Below the pieces are notes generated by a model. The model was not told where the DNA came from. It saw nothing but the letters and a program-made list of their open reading frames with translations, and made no database searches. Shown here piece after piece: positions 10,323 to 17,781 of a stretch of 64,000 nt of DNA. Within the stretch, counting starts at the first letter, position 1, and each line of letters begins with the position of its first letter. Source of the stretch: Nocardia grenadensis NBRC 108939 (GTDB taxonomy: Bacteria > Actinomycetota > Actinomycetes > Mycobacteriales > Mycobacteriaceae); the NCBI RefSeq assembly GCF_001613445.1, contig NZ_BDCJ01000024.1:85073-149072 (forward strand), read 5' to 3'. The translations under genes and the position numbers were made by a program.

Positions 10323-10360
10323 TGTACAATTTCTGGTGTCCGGTCGTCTCATTTTGTACA
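10323..10360 (+). promoter_or_regulatory. Inverted repeat, putative VapB operator
   Basis: TGTACAA at 10323-10329 and TTGTACA at 10354-10360 are inverted copies separated by 24 bases, immediately upstream of the GGAGG ribosome site and ATG of vapB. Each half contains the palindrome TGTACA. The position fits an autoregulatory operator bound by the VapBC complex; this is inferred from placement only. Confidence 0.55.
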
Positions 10361-10370
10361 GGAGGTTCTC

Positions 10371-10595
10371 ATGTCGCTAACCCACATCGAGATCGACGAC
10401 GAGGAACTGGAGACCGCCAAGAAACTGGGTGGTCACAAGACCAAGACAGCGGCGGTCGCCGAGGCATTGCGGCAGTACAACCAACGCATGAGTCGCGCGG
10501 CCGCTGTTGACTACTACTTCGAACTAGCGCAGGACTGGGATATCGAAGGAGCTGAAGCCGCCCATGCGGCAGAGAAGAGGGCATTTCGCCAGTGA
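10371..10595 (+). CDS. vapB: Type II antitoxin, VapB family
   Basis: This 74-residue protein starts at an ATG placed 5 bases after a clear GGAGG. Its N-terminus (HIEIDDEELETAKKL, then KTKTAAVAEALRQY) is the ribbon-helix-helix DNA-binding pattern of actinobacterial VapB antitoxins, and the C-terminal half, rich in Asp, Glu, Trp and Tyr, is the part expected to wrap the toxin. It overlaps vapC by four bases (GTGA), the usual coupled arrangement that keeps antitoxin synthesis ahead of toxin. The promoter carries an inverted repeat likely bound by this protein. The pair lies between an emb gene and aftA, where M. tuberculosis has no such module, so it looks like a later insertion. Confidence 0.88.
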   Translation: MSLTHIEIDDEELETAKKLGGHKTKTAAVAEALRQYNQRMSRAAAVDYYFELAQDWDIEGAEAAHAAEKRAFRQ

Positions 10596-11020
10596 CCGGC
10601 TACCTTGTCGACTCCTCGGCGTTGTGGCGCATCCTTCGGGACCGCACGGTCCTGGACCGGTGGCGGGAAACTCTTGCCAACGGCGAGTTTCGTTCTTGCT
10701 ACCCGCAACGCAGCGAATTCTTGACCTCGGCGCGAAATCTGAAGGAATATTCGGACTTCTGCCGTATGTTCGACACCCTGTACCGAGATGCCACAGTCCC
10801 GAAGGGGGCCGGCCAGTGGATTGGGAAAGTCCAGTATTTCGCGGCCGAGCGAGGAAGTCACCAATGCTTCTCGGCAGTGGACCTGCAAGTGTGTGCTACC
10901 GCGGCGCATCACGGTCTGATGGTCGTGCACGATGATTCGGACTTTGTCACCGCGACCAGGCTGTCGGTCGAGCTCCAGCAGATCAATGTGCACGAAGGGC
11001 CAATCGATTCCGACTCCTGA
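10592..11020 (+). CDS. vapC: VapC toxin, PIN-domain ribonuclease
   Basis: The 142-residue protein has the PIN-domain outline of a VapC endoribonuclease: an N-terminal LVDSSALW with the first metal-binding Asp, an acidic residue in the SEFL segment, a central FSAVDLQVCATA segment with the conserved Asp, and a late VVHDDSDF acidic cluster. VapC toxins cleave specific RNAs, often tRNAs or rRNA, and are held inactive by VapB. The GTG start overlaps the vapB stop as GTGA. Codon choice is less strictly G/C at third positions than in the flanking emb and aftA genes, which fits acquisition by transfer. The RNA target cannot be predicted from sequence. Confidence 0.88.
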   Translation: MTGYLVDSSALWRILRDRTVLDRWRETLANGEFRSCYPQRSEFLTSARNLKEYSDFCRMFDTLYRDATVPKGAGQWIGKVQYFAAERGSHQCFSAVDLQVCATAAHHGLMVVHDDSDFVTATRLSVELQQINVHEGPIDSDS

Positions 11021-11140
11021 CGGTCCGTTCGCAGACGCCGTCGATGTCGGCGGTCAGTGTGTACGCGGGCCGGTGGTGACCCCTGCACTAGGCTGACCGA
11101 CGCCCAGTAGGTGGATCGGGAGCCGGAGGTAAGTACGCCG

Positions 11141-13141
11141 ATGACTACGAGTCGCGGCGCGCGGTTGGTGCGTCAGGTCGGGGCCGGAGTCGGCGAAGCG
11201 GTGCTCGCGACGGTGGTCGCGGTGGTGGTGGTCGCCGTCGGGCTGGTCGCGTTCTCCCTGGTGCAGTGGCCCGCGTTCAACTCCTCCAATGTCGTGCGGG
11301 CACTGACCACTGTCGGTCAGGTGGGGGCCGCGGCGCTCATCGCGGGGTCCATCGCCCTACTGCGACTGCGGCGTGCGCGATGGCTCGCGAAACTGCTGTC
11401 CTGGACCGGTATCTCGGCGTTCGTCACCGTCACTCTCGGGATGCCGCTGGCGGCCACCAAGCTGTACCTGTTCGGTATCTCGGTGGACCAGGAGTTCCGG
11501 ACCGAATACCTGACCCGGCTCACCGACAGCGCCGCGTTGCGCGATATGACCTACGCCGATCTGCCGCCGTTCTATCCGGCCGGCTGGTTCTGGGTCGGCG
11601 GCCGGGTGGCGAATGTGCTCGGGATGGACGGCTGGGAAGTGTTCAAACCGTATGCGATCGGGTCGATCGCGGTGGCCGCGATGGTATCGCTGGTGCTGTG
11701 GACCCAGCTGATCCGCGCGGATTGGGCGGTGGGGGTCACCAGCGCGGTGACGGCCGTGGCCGTCACCTATGCCGCGCCGGAGGCCTATGGCGCGGTGATC
11801 GCGATTCTGTTGCCGCCGGTGCTGGTGATGGCGTGGGGCGCGCTGTACCGCCCCGCCGAGATCGCCGGCCCGACCGCGGACGCGGCGGAAACGCGTACCG
11901 CGGGTGGCTGGGGCGCGGTGCTGGGCACCGGGCTGTTCCTGGGGCTCGCCGCCGCCTGCTACACCCTGTACTTCGCCTTCGCGGTGTTCACCGTCGTGCT
12001 CATGGCGGTGGTCGCGGCCGGACTGGGCCTGCGGTTGCGCTACGCGGCCCGGACACCGCGCCGGGTGGCGGCACACACCGAGGAGTCGCACGCGCCGGTC
12101 GGTAGCGCCGGCCGGGCTATCGGCGCACCGCTGCTGCGACTGATCGTGATGGGCGTGATCGCCGCCCTGATCGCGCTGCCGGTGTTCCTGCCGTTCCTGG
12201 TCCGGATGCTGGATCGGCCGAAACTGCAGTCCGGGGGCGCGTTCCACTACCTGCCCGAGGCCGGATCCGAACTACCGTTTCCCATGGCGCATTTCTCGCT
12301 GCTCGGCGCGCTGTGCCTGATCGGAACCATCTGGCTGGTGATGCGCGCGAGCTCCTCCCGCCGTGCCCAGTCGCTCGGCCTCGGCGTGGTCGCGGTGTAC
12401 CTGTGGTCGCTGCTGTCGATGCTGGCCACCGCGGCGGGATCCACGTTGCTGTCGTTCCGGCTGGAACCGGTGCTGCTGGTCCTGCTGGCGGCCGCGGGCG
12501 GGTTCGGTTTCGTGGAGGGGGCGCGGGCGGTATACCAGGCGCTCAACGAACCGACGCGGTTCCGCTGGGTGGCCATAGCGCTGGCGACGGTGGGCGCGCT
12601 CGCCTACTGCCAGGACATCCCCCATGTCCTGGCACCCGAGATCACCACCGCCTACACCGATACCGACGGGGACGGCCGGCGGGCCGACCAGCGCGATCCG
12701 TCGGCGGTCCGGCACTACCACAACATCGACGACGCGTTGCGGGCCCAGACCGGCCGCGAACCGTCGGAAACAGTGTTGCTCACCGGCGACACCACCTTCC
12801 TCGCCTACTACCCGTACTTCGGCTTCCAGGGCATGACCTCGCACTACGCCAACCCGCTGGCCGATTACGCGGATCGGTCCGCGGCGATCGAGCAGTGGAG
12901 CGAAAAGGACACACCGGACGAACTTCTCGACGCGCTGTCCACGGCGCCGTGGCGCGCGCCCGACGCGTTCCTGTTCCGTCGCAGTGGTGACGAGTACACC
13001 CTGCGACTGGCCGCCGATGTGTACCCGAACGACCCGAACGTCCGTCGCTACACCGTCGCGTTCCCCGCGAAATTGTTCGACGACCCGCGTTTCACTGTGA
13101 CCGATATCGGCCCGTTCACCCTGATCGTCGTGAACCGCTGA
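11141..13141 (+). CDS. aftA: Galactan 5-O-arabinofuranosyltransferase AftA
   Basis: AftA adds the first arabinofuranose residue from decaprenylphosphoryl-arabinose to the galactan chain, priming arabinan synthesis. The 666-residue protein has many membrane segments in its N-terminal two thirds and a soluble C-terminal domain, as in AftA. The loop PPFYPAGWFWVGGR near residues 145-160 is typical of this family, and the Asp/Glu-bearing loops upstream fit a GT-C enzyme. I chose the ATG at 11141 because GGAGGT ends 10 bases upstream; an in-frame GTG at 11111 is also open but would place that Shine-Dalgarno inside the gene. It is followed by the second emb gene on the same strand, as aftA precedes emb in mycobacteria. 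Confidence 0.92.
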   Translation: MTTSRGARLVRQVGAGVGEAVLATVVAVVVVAVGLVAFSLVQWPAFNSSNVVRALTTVGQVGAAALIAGSIALLRLRRARWLAKLLSWTGISAFVTVTLGMPLAATKLYLFGISVDQEFRTEYLTRLTDSAALRDMTYADLPPFYPAGWFWVGGRVANVLGMDGWEVFKPYAIGSIAVAAMVSLVLWTQLIRADWAVGVTSAVTAVAVTYAAPEAYGAVIAILLPPVLVMAWGALYRPAEIAGPTADAAETRTAGGWGAVLGTGLFLGLAAACYTLYFAFAVFTVVLMAVVAAGLGLRLRYAARTPRRVAAHTEESHAPVGSAGRAIGAPLLRLIVMGVIAALIALPVFLPFLVRMLDRPKLQSGGAFHYLPEAGSELPFPMAHFSLLGALCLIGTIWLVMRASSSRRAQSLGLGVVAVYLWSLLSMLATAAGSTLLSFRLEPVLLVLLAAAGGFGFVEGARAVYQALNEPTRFRWVAIALATVGALAYCQDIPHVLAPEITTAYTDTDGDGRRADQRDPSAVRHYHNIDDALRAQTGREPSETVLLTGDTTFLAYYPYFGFQGMTSHYANPLADYADRSAAIEQWSEKDTPDELLDALSTAPWRAPDAFLFRRSGDEYTLRLAADVYPNDPNVRRYTVAFPAKLFDDPRFTVTDIGPFTLIVVNR

Positions 13142-13254
13142 GCGGTATCGCCAGCCGCCGGCCGCCCGGTTCCCGCGGTGTCCGGCCGGCCGCACTCGCG
13201 CCGCCGAGCCGGCCGCTCCCGGTCTGCGGGTGAGCTCCGCTCAGCAGCGCCTAT

Positions 13255-13260
13255 TAGAGT
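13255..13260 (+). promoter_or_regulatory. Putative -10 box (TAGAGT) for second emb gene
   Basis: TAGAGT matches TANNNT and lies 8 bases before the GTG at 13269, with no Shine-Dalgarno sequence between them. It supports a leaderless start at 13269 over the upstream in-frame GTG at 13230. Confidence 0.4.
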
Positions 13261-13268
13261 CGAGCCCC

Positions 13269-16200
13269 GTGCGACCGGACCGATCTCCTCGAGCGTTGAA
13301 CCGTATCCGCCTGCTGGCTCTCGTATCCGGGCTAATCGGGTTCGTGCTGGCCGTCGCGGCGCCGCTGCTGCCGGTGCGCCAAGACCGGACCGCGCTGGAC
13401 TGGCCGCAGGCCGGCGCGGCGAGTGTCGAGGCCCCGCTGGTGAGCTATCAGCCGCTGCGGCTGGATCTCACCGTGCCGTGCCCGGTGCTGAACACCGCCG
13501 AGGGCACGGTGGTGGAAACGGTGCCGGACGGTTCGGGCCAGTCGTCGGCGCGCGGGCTCCGGGTCACGGTGACCGGCGACACCCTGTCGGTGGTGCTGCG
13601 TGATGTGCCGCTGTTGTCGGCCGAGCGTGCCGAACTGGGCGGCTGCCAGGCCCTGACGCTCACCTCGGCGGCCGCCGCGACCACCGCGGAACTGACCGGT
13701 ACCGCCCGGGCCGACGGAACACCGTTCCGCGCGGAGGTGGACCGGGATATCCGTCCGCAACTGGTCGGGGTGTTCACCGACCTGCCCCGGGAGCAGCTCG
13801 ACGGTATCCGGTTGCACGCCGATATCGACTCGCGTTTCACTTCGTCCCCGACGCCGCTCAAGCTGGCCGCGATCGTCGGCGCGGTGGTGTTCACGGTGCT
13901 CGCCCTGTTCGCGCTGCATCTGCTCGACACCACCGACGGCCGCCGGGCCCGCCGCTTCCTGCCCGCGCACTGGTGGCGCTTCCGGCTCGCCGACGGCGCG
14001 GTGCTCGGTGTACTCGCCGGCTGGCACATCATCGGGGCCAACACCTCCGACGACGGCTACATCCTGACCATGGCCCGTGTCTCGGACAAAGCCGGCTATC
14101 TGGCGAACTACTACCGCTGGTTCGGGGTGCCGGAAGCGCCCTTCGGCTGGTCCTACGAGGTGCTGGCGTGGATGACGCGGATCTCGGAGTCGAGCCCGTG
14201 GATGCGGCTGCCCACGCTCCTGGCCGGGATCGTGTGCTGGCTGGTGATCAGCCGGGAGGTACTGCCCCGGCTGGGTGCGCGGGTACGGGGCAATCAGATC
14301 GCCCTGTGGACCGCGGGCCTGGTGTTCCTGGCGTTCTGGCTGCCCTACGACAACGGTCTGCGCCCGGAACCGCTGATCGCGGCCGGTGCGCTGCTCACCT
14401 GGTGTTCGATCGAACGCGCGATCGCCACTGCCCGGCTGCTGCCCGCCGCGATCGCGGTGCTCATCGCGGCCTTCTCCCTGGCCGCCGGACCCACCGGACT
14501 CATCTGCATCGCCGCATTGATCGCCGGCTCCCGCCCGGTGCTCCAGATCATCATCGCCCGCGCCCGTGGCGGCGCTTTCCGGGCGGAGTCGCTGTGGCGC
14601 TATGCGAGCCTCGTCCTGCCGGGCCTGGCCGCCGGAACCCTGGTGTTGGTGGTGATCTTCGCCGACCAGACCCTGACCACGGTGCTGGAGGCCACTCGCG
14701 TCCGTACCGCGGTCGGGCCGAATGTGGCCTGGTTCGACGAACGCACCCGCTGGGATTCGTTGCTCATGCTCTCCCCGGACGGTTCGCTCTCGCGGCGGTT
14801 CGGGGTCCTGCTCATGCTGCTCTGCCTGCTGGTGTGCGTACTGCAGGTGCTGCGCAAGGGCCGGATCCCCGGGACTTCGCGCGGTCCGTCGGTGCGGATC
14901 CTGGGCATTGTCTTCGCCTCGCTGCTGCTGATGATGTTCACACCCACCAAATGGACCCATCACTTCGGTGTCTACGCGGGTCTGGCGGGTTCACTGGCCG
15001 CGCTGGCCGCGGTCGCGGTGGGCAGCAACGGTATCCGGGCACCGCGCAATCGCGCCCTGTTCGCGGCCGCCGTGCTGTTCCTGCTGGCGATCACGTTCAC
15101 CGGCTCCAACGGTTGGTGGTACGTGTCCAGTTACGGTGTGCCGTGGTGGGACAAGGCGCCGCTGCTCGCCGGTAAGGGCCTGTCCACCCTGTTCCTGGGA
15201 CTCAGCGTGCTCGCCCTGCTCACCGCGTTGTGGATGCACTACCGGATGCCGTACCTCCGTGGTTCGGGGCACCGAGGGGGCTCCGGAACCGCGACGCCGA
15301 AGGCGGCGCAGTATTACACAGCGCCGCTCACGGTGGCGGCGGCATTGCTGGTGCTCTTCGAGGTCGCTTCGCTGGCCAAGGCGGCCGTCGGACAGTACCC
15401 GGCCTACTCCGTCGCCAAATCGAATACCCGTGCGCTGGCCGGCGATCCGTGCGGGCTGGCAGACGATGTGCTGGTGGAGACGAATACCGCCGATTCCCTG
15501 CTGCTCCCGTACGAGGGCAACCCCGCCGATGGCCTGATCTCCAACGATCCCGAGACGCGGACTGTCGGATTCACCCCGGACGGCGTGGCCGAGGATCTGA
15601 CCGCCGATGCCGAGGAAACCACTTCCGGCGGTGCGAATTCCGTCGAATCCGACACCGAGAACAAGACCACCGACACCACCGGTGCCGGGACCGGTGGCGG
15701 CACGTCCGTGCAGGCCGGTATCAACGGTTCCACGGTGGCGCTACCGTTCGGCCTCGACCCGGCCCGCACCCCGGTGCTCGGCAGCTACCGGAGCGGCGAC
15801 CAGCAGCAGGCGAAGCTCACCACCGGCTGGTATCGCCTGGATCTCACCGACGAGATGCGGACCGACCCGGCCTACCGGGTGCTCGCCCTGACCGCCGCGG
15901 GCCGGATCAAATCGGTGGATTCCGACGGCGTGCTCACCTACGGCCAGGACCTCACGGTGGAGTACGGGACGCGCGGCGCCGACGGCACCATGACGGTGCT
16001 CGGGTCGGTGACACCGCTGGATATCGGCCCCAATCCGTCCTGGCGTAATCTGCGCGTACCCCTGGACCGGTTGCCCCGGGAGGTGAACGCGGTCCGTCTG
16101 GTGGCCGTCGACAACGACATCACGGCACGGCAGTGGCTGGCCGTCACGCCGCCGCGGTTGCCGCGGCTGGCCACGCTGGATTCCGTTGTGGGACACACCG

Positions 16201-16550
16201 ACCCGGTGCTGCTGGACTGGCATGTCGGACTGGCCTTCGGCTGCCAGCGGCCGTTCGACCACAGCCACGGCGTCGCGGAGGTGCCGCGCTGGCGGATCCT
16301 GCCCGACCGCGTCGGTTCCGATGCCTCCAACGCGTGGCAGGACCGTATCGGCGGCGGTCCGCTCGGCTGGACCGAGCTACTGCTGCAAGCCGATACAGTG
16401 GCGACCTATCTGTCCGACGACTGGGGCCGGGACTGGGGTTCGCTGGAGCGTTTCGCTCCGTATCGTCGCGACGCGGTACCGGCCGAAACGACCGTCACCG
16501 AGGCGGATCGAAGCGGTATGAGCACCGACGATCCGATCAAAGTGAGTTGA
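13269..16550 (+). CDS. Arabinosyltransferase of the Emb family (second copy)
   Basis: This 1093-residue protein is a paralogue of the emb gene at 6973, with the same architecture: an N-terminal anchor, a periplasmic beta domain, a multi-spanning GT-C core with NTSDDGYIL (Asp codons at 14049 and 14052), and a C-terminal sugar-binding region with SWRNLRVPL and WGRDWG. It should transfer arabinofuranose from decaprenylphosphoryl-arabinose during arabinan extension outside the cell. The two copies are clearly homologous along their whole length but differ in the variable loop before the C-terminal domain (about 15490-15720 here). The start was placed at GTG 13269 on the strength of an upstream -10 box; the frame is open to GTG 13230. 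It directly follows aftA. Confidence 0.92.
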   Translation: MRPDRSPRALNRIRLLALVSGLIGFVLAVAAPLLPVRQDRTALDWPQAGAASVEAPLVSYQPLRLDLTVPCPVLNTAEGTVVETVPDGSGQSSARGLRVTVTGDTLSVVLRDVPLLSAERAELGGCQALTLTSAAAATTAELTGTARADGTPFRAEVDRDIRPQLVGVFTDLPREQLDGIRLHADIDSRFTSSPTPLKLAAIVGAVVFTVLALFALHLLDTTDGRRARRFLPAHWWRFRLADGAVLGVLAGWHIIGANTSDDGYILTMARVSDKAGYLANYYRWFGVPEAPFGWSYEVLAWMTRISESSPWMRLPTLLAGIVCWLVISREVLPRLGARVRGNQIALWTAGLVFLAFWLPYDNGLRPEPLIAAGALLTWCSIERAIATARLLPAAIAVLIAAFSLAAGPTGLICIAALIAGSRPVLQIIIARARGGAFRAESLWRYASLVLPGLAAGTLVLVVIFADQTLTTVLEATRVRTAVGPNVAWFDERTRWDSLLMLSPDGSLSRRFGVLLMLLCLLVCVLQVLRKGRIPGTSRGPSVRILGIVFASLLLMMFTPTKWTHHFGVYAGLAGSLAALAAVAVGSNGIRAPRNRALFAAAVLFLLAITFTGSNGWWYVSSYGVPWWDKAPLLAGKGLSTLFLGLSVLALLTALWMHYRMPYLRGSGHRGGSGTATPKAAQYYTAPLTVAAALLVLFEVASLAKAAVGQYPAYSVAKSNTRALAGDPCGLADDVLVETNTADSLLLPYEGNPADGLISNDPETRTVGFTPDGVAEDLTADAEETTSGGANSVESDTENKTTDTTGAGTGGGTSVQAGINGSTVALPFGLDPARTPVLGSYRSGDQQQAKLTTGWYRLDLTDEMRTDPAYRVLALTAAGRIKSVDSDGVLTYGQDLTVEYGTRGADGTMTVLGSVTPLDIGPNPSWRNLRVPLDRLPREVNAVRLVAVDNDITARQWLAVTPPRLPRLATLDSVVGHTDPVLLDWHVGLAFGCQRPFDHSHGVAEVPRWRILPDRVGSDASNAWQDRIGGGPLGWTELLLQADTVATYLSDDWGRDWGSLERFAPYRRDAVPAETTVTEADRSGMSTDDPIKVS

Positions 16551-16593
16551 ACGAGGTTGCGCTACATCGAGACTCGTCTATCAAGTGTTATGG

Positions 16594-16621
16594 CTCACAT
16601 ATCGGTTTATCTCCATGTGAG
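16594..16621 (+). other. Inverted repeat in an AT-richer spacer after the second emb gene
   Basis: CTCACAT at 16594 and ATGTGAG at 16615 form a 7-bp inverted repeat with a 14-base spacer in a stretch visibly richer in A/T than its surroundings. It could be a weak terminator of emb or a regulator site for the small ORF that starts at 16673. Confidence 0.35.
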
Positions 16622-16659
16622 GGAATTGTCGAACGGGTGACGAACCGCAGCACGGCCCG

Positions 16660-16665
16660 TAGGCT
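16660..16665 (+). promoter_or_regulatory. Putative -10 box (TAGGCT) for the small ORF
   Basis: TAGGCT fits TANNNT and lies 7 bases before the ATG at 16673, matching the leaderless pattern seen at ten other genes in this window. Confidence 0.45.
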
Positions 16666-16672
16666 GGTTCAC

Positions 16673-16834
16673 ATGACTTCGGCCTTCGATGATATGGAAT
16701 TGCGCGATCTCGTCGGCTTGCTCACCGATGAGGAGCAAAGGGAACTACGACCGTCGGTACTGCGCGTCCTCGGGCGCCTGCCGTCCCAGGAGGTGCTGCG
16801 CCGCGAGCTGGGCCAGCGAATGACACGCGTGTGA
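16673..16834 (+). CDS. Small hypothetical protein, 53 residues
   Basis: I do not recognise this protein. It is 53 residues long, highly charged, and looks helical: an acidic start (DDMELRDLVGLLTDEEQREL) is followed by a basic segment (RPSVLRVLGRLPSQEVLRR). There is no signal peptide or membrane segment. A TAGGCT -10 box 7 bases before the ATG makes it a good leaderless gene candidate. A strong hairpin starts 52 bases after its stop and separates it from convergent dprE2. It lies between the arabinosyltransferase genes and the DprE genes, but a role in arabinan synthesis would be guesswork. Confidence 0.5.
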   Translation: MTSAFDDMELRDLVGLLTDEEQRELRPSVLRVLGRLPSQEVLRRELGQRMTRV

Positions 16835-16886
16835 CAGTGGCTGCGGCCGCTGTACGCGGTGGCCCGCCGGAAGTACCCGAATACGA

Positions 16887-16932
16887 CGAGGGCCGTCGAA
16901 CACCGGATCGAATCGGTGCGCGACGGCCCTCG
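16887..16932. terminator. Nested hairpin between the small ORF and dprE2
   Basis: An outer 12-bp stem (CGAGGGCCGTCG at 16887 with its complement at 16921) encloses a second 5-bp stem (CACCG/CGGTG). It lies between convergent genes and can terminate both. Confidence 0.7.
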
Positions 16933-17001
16933 AGCATTGTGCGGGGGTGAGCAGGCTCACCGGCCCTGCCCGCTGGTGCTGGCAGAGCCGGCGGAGCGGA
17001 A

Positions 17002-17781
17002 CTAGACGGGGAGCCTGCGGAAGATCGGCCGCGGGATATGACGCAGGATCATCATCACGTACCGGAACGCGCCCGGCGCCCAGATGAGCTCCTTGCCCTT
17101 CTCCGAGGCGTCCACCGCCAACGCGGCGACCTCTTCCTTGTCGACCGTGAACGGCGCCTCTTTGGCGCCCGTGGCCTTCCAGTGCTCGATCGTGGTGGTG
17201 GTGCGCACCTGACCCGGCCGGATTACCAGCACCCGGGGCCCGTGCGGGCGCAGCGCCTCGCCGAGGCCCAGATAGAAACCGTCCAAGCCGGCCTTGGTGG
17301 AGCCGTAGACGAAGTTGGAGCGGCGCACCCGCTCGCCGGCCGCCGAGGACATGGCGATGATCCGGCCGAAGCCCTGCGCCTTCATCTTCTCGCTGGTCAG
17401 CACGCCGACCGAGACCGCGGCGGTGTAGTTGATCTGCGTGATCTGCACCGCTTTGCGCTGGTCCTGCCACAATTCCTCGGCATTGCCGAGCAGTCCGAAC
17501 GCGACGATCGCGACATCGACGTCCCCGTCGGCGAAGGCCTGGTCGACGACCTTCGGGTGGCTATCGGTGTCGAGCGCGTCGAAATCGATCACATCGACCT
17601 GGCTCGCGCCCGCGGCCTTGGTCTGCGCCACCGCGGTATCACGCAGCGGATCGCCCGGCAGGGTGGCCAGGATCACCCGGGCCGGACCCTTCTTCAGGTA
17701 CTCCGCGACGATCGCGAGGCCGATTTCCGAGGTCCCGCCGAACAGCAGAATGGACTGCGGATTGCCTACCGCGTTGATCAC
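17002..17781 (-). CDS. dprE2: Decaprenylphosphoryl-2-keto-ribose reductase DprE2
   Basis: DprE2 reduces the 2-keto intermediate made by DprE1 to decaprenylphosphoryl-arabinose, the only arabinose donor for the Emb and Aft enzymes. The 259-residue protein is a short-chain dehydrogenase with the cofactor motif FGGTSEIG near its N-terminus and the catalytic YGSTK (Tyr-x-x-x-Lys) in its middle. I placed the start at GTG 17781, which overlaps the dprE1 stop (GTGA) and gives the expected length; the frame is open upstream inside dprE1 but that would add unrelated residues. The coupling to dprE1 fits enzymes that work as a pair at the membrane. Confidence 0.95.
   Translation of the reverse strand: MINAVGNPQSILLFGGTSEIGLAIVAEYLKKGPARVILATLPGDPLRDTAVAQTKAAGASQVDVIDFDALDTDSHPKVVDQAFADGDVDVAIVAFGLLGNAEELWQDQRKAVQITQINYTAAVSVGVLTSEKMKAQGFGRIIAMSSAAGERVRRSNFVYGSTKAGLDGFYLGLGEALRPHGPRVLVIRPGQVRTTTTIEHWKATGAKEAPFTVDKEEVAALAVDASEKGKELIWAPGAFRYVMMILRHIPRPIFRRLPV

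Noticed and set aside
7117..10329. A 1070-codon open frame on the minus strand opposite the first emb gene
   Set aside because: It mirrors a real gene; long antisense frames are expected in high-G+C coding DNA, and its product is rich in Arg, Gln and His without any domain.
13230..13268. GTG 13230 as the start of the second emb gene
   Set aside because: It would place the TAGAGT box inside the coding region; GTG 13269 fits the leaderless pattern better, although 13230 is not excluded.
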